6,975 nucleotides of DNA from contig CABURF010000057.1 of the NCBI GenBank assembly GCA_902493755.1, positions 1-6,975 on the forward strand, read 5' to 3'. The stretch is from an uncultured Coriobacteriia bacterium (GTDB lineage Bacteria > Actinomycetota > Coriobacteriia > Coriobacteriales > QAMH01). The notes under the pieces were generated by a model, which was not told the DNA's origin, made no database searches, and saw nothing but the letters and a program-made list of their open reading frames with translations. Numbering within the stretch: position 1 is the first letter of the stretch; the number at the start of each line of letters is the position of its first letter. The position numbers and the translations under genes are program-made. This document shows positions 6,276-6,975 of this stretch, one piece after another.

Positions 6276-6317
6276 GGCGAGTACATTAAAGAAGGGGAAA
6301 ATCGAAGAGGGGGGGCT

Positions 6318-6917
6318 ATGATGAATGAGGTCTTTGGGTTCAACCTGAACGAAACTCGACTCGCTGTTGTGAACGCCTTTGAGAAGCTGCTGAAGGAGAA
6401 GCCCTTCGACGAGATCTCCGTAACCCAGATCTGCAACGAAGCGAGCATATCGCGCGCGACCTTCTACTATCATTTCAAGGACAAATGGGACATATGCCAG
6501 TGGCACTACGGCGTCATCGCCGAGCATTTCCTCTTCCAGACGGGACGCACCCTCAACTGGTTCCAAGCAAACTTCCTCAACACGACCGCATTTGCCGAAC
6601 ACGACACGCTCTATCGATGGGGCTTTGGCATGGAAGGCTATCAATCACTCTTCGAGCATGCCAAGCGTCGGCGTATCCAGACGCTGCGCGAGACAATCGT
6701 CGACTACAAGCACGAAAAGCTCGATCCGGAGTTGGAATTCCAGATTGTGGCATTGGCAGATGCCGAAGTCGGCGGTGTCACGCACTGGTTCGTCGGAAAC
6801 ATGCCGTACAGCATTGAGACCCTATGCAGGTATCTTGACGACGCTGTTCCACGAAGGCTCTACAACATGCTGAACGAGCCGGCTGATGACACCATCTCAC
6901 GCCTCTTCAGCCTATAG
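6318..6917 (+). CDS. TetR/AcrR-family transcriptional regulator
   Basis: This 199-residue DNA-binding protein has a textbook TetR N-terminal domain. Helix 1 is LAVVNAFEKLLKEKPFDEI (15-33), and the helix-turn-helix runs through ISVTQICNEASISRATFYYH (33-52) to FKDKWDI. The remainder (about 60-199) is a helical ligand-binding and dimerisation domain whose effector cannot be read from sequence. It contains several Trp and aromatic residues that would suit a small aromatic or hydrophobic ligand (inference). The start has an AGGGGGGG purine run just before ATG 6318; ATG 6321 is an equally possible start one codon later. It is divergent from the oxidoreductase operon, the usual layout for a local repressor (or occasionally activator) that responds to the pathway's substrate, and it probably also controls itself. 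Confidence 0.94.
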   Translation: MMNEVFGFNLNETRLAVVNAFEKLLKEKPFDEISVTQICNEASISRATFYYHFKDKWDICQWHYGVIAEHFLFQTGRTLNWFQANFLNTTAFAEHDTLYRWGFGMEGYQSLFEHAKRRRIQTLRETIVDYKHEKLDPELEFQIVALADAEVGGVTHWFVGNMPYSIETLCRYLDDAVPRRLYNMLNEPADDTISRLFSL

Positions 6918-6975
6918 CGGTCGCTCCCGACGCCCCTTCGCGATTGTGTTGATTTTGGGGTCGTTCGCCGCAGAA

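Larger units (their letters stand above)
5967..6317. promoter_or_regulatory. Divergent intergenic control region
   Basis: This 351-bp gap separates the oxidoreductase operon (minus) from the TetR-family gene (plus). It contains no credible coding sequence: the plus-strand frame that runs across 4017-6074 is a shadow of the oxidoreductase gene that spills into the gap. The left half is mixed in composition and carries inverted repeats near the operon start. The right half, about 6180-6300, is clearly AT-rich. I found no convincing -35/-10 pair for the operon on the minus strand; a TATAGT hexamer (6155-6150) lacks a good -35. This would fit a promoter needing activation, but is not evidence for it. 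Confidence 0.7.

Noticed and set aside
6928..6963. Possible terminator after the TetR gene (CGACGCCCC with GGGGTCG)
   Set aside because: The stem needs a bulge, has a 20-base loop and no following T-run; too weak to annotate.

Overview
The window looks like chromosomal DNA of an anaerobic actinobacterium of the class Coriobacteriia, probably Eggerthellaceae (Eggerthella, Gordonibacter, Slackia and relatives). This placement is an inference. It rests on moderately high GC, strong GGAGG-type ribosome sites, and a cytosolic molybdopterin enzyme with a small Fe-S partner, an MFS transporter and a divergent TetR regulator, a gene set typical of that family. No rRNA, tRNA, CRISPR array, transposase or integrase was seen.

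Left part (1-1540, all minus strand): the 5' two thirds of queA (queuosine tRNA modification) runs off the left edge. In front of it lies a 33-bp nearly perfect palindrome. Further upstream are two small genes, an 8-cysteine zinc-ribbon protein and a three-helix PQ-loop/SemiSWEET-like membrane protein, which may be co-transcribed. Tandem GC hairpins at 1568-1670 separate them from the next operon.

Centre (1690-5966, minus strand): a three-gene operon is read in the order molybdopterin oxidoreductase (811 aa), small 2x[4Fe-4S] protein (125 aa), 12-helix MFS carrier (434 aa). Both intergenic spacers carry strong hairpins without a U-tract. The large subunit resembles the acetylene hydratase/transhydroxylase-like branch of the DMSO reductase superfamily, the broad group in which gut catechol dehydroxylases also fall. 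It has no twin-arginine signal and no membrane anchor subunit. The simplest model is import of a small, probably organic, substrate by the MFS protein, then reduction or dehydroxylation in the cytosol with electrons delivered through the Fe-S protein. The substrate cannot be read from the sequence.

Right part (5967-6975): a 351-bp divergent regulatory region holds a perfect GCATGGCAA/TTGCCATGC palindrome directly before the oxidoreductase ribosome site, a second overlapping pair of inverted repeats, and an AT-rich promoter for a plus-strand TetR-family gene. That gene is the obvious candidate regulator of the operon. The last 58 bases contain nothing I can support.
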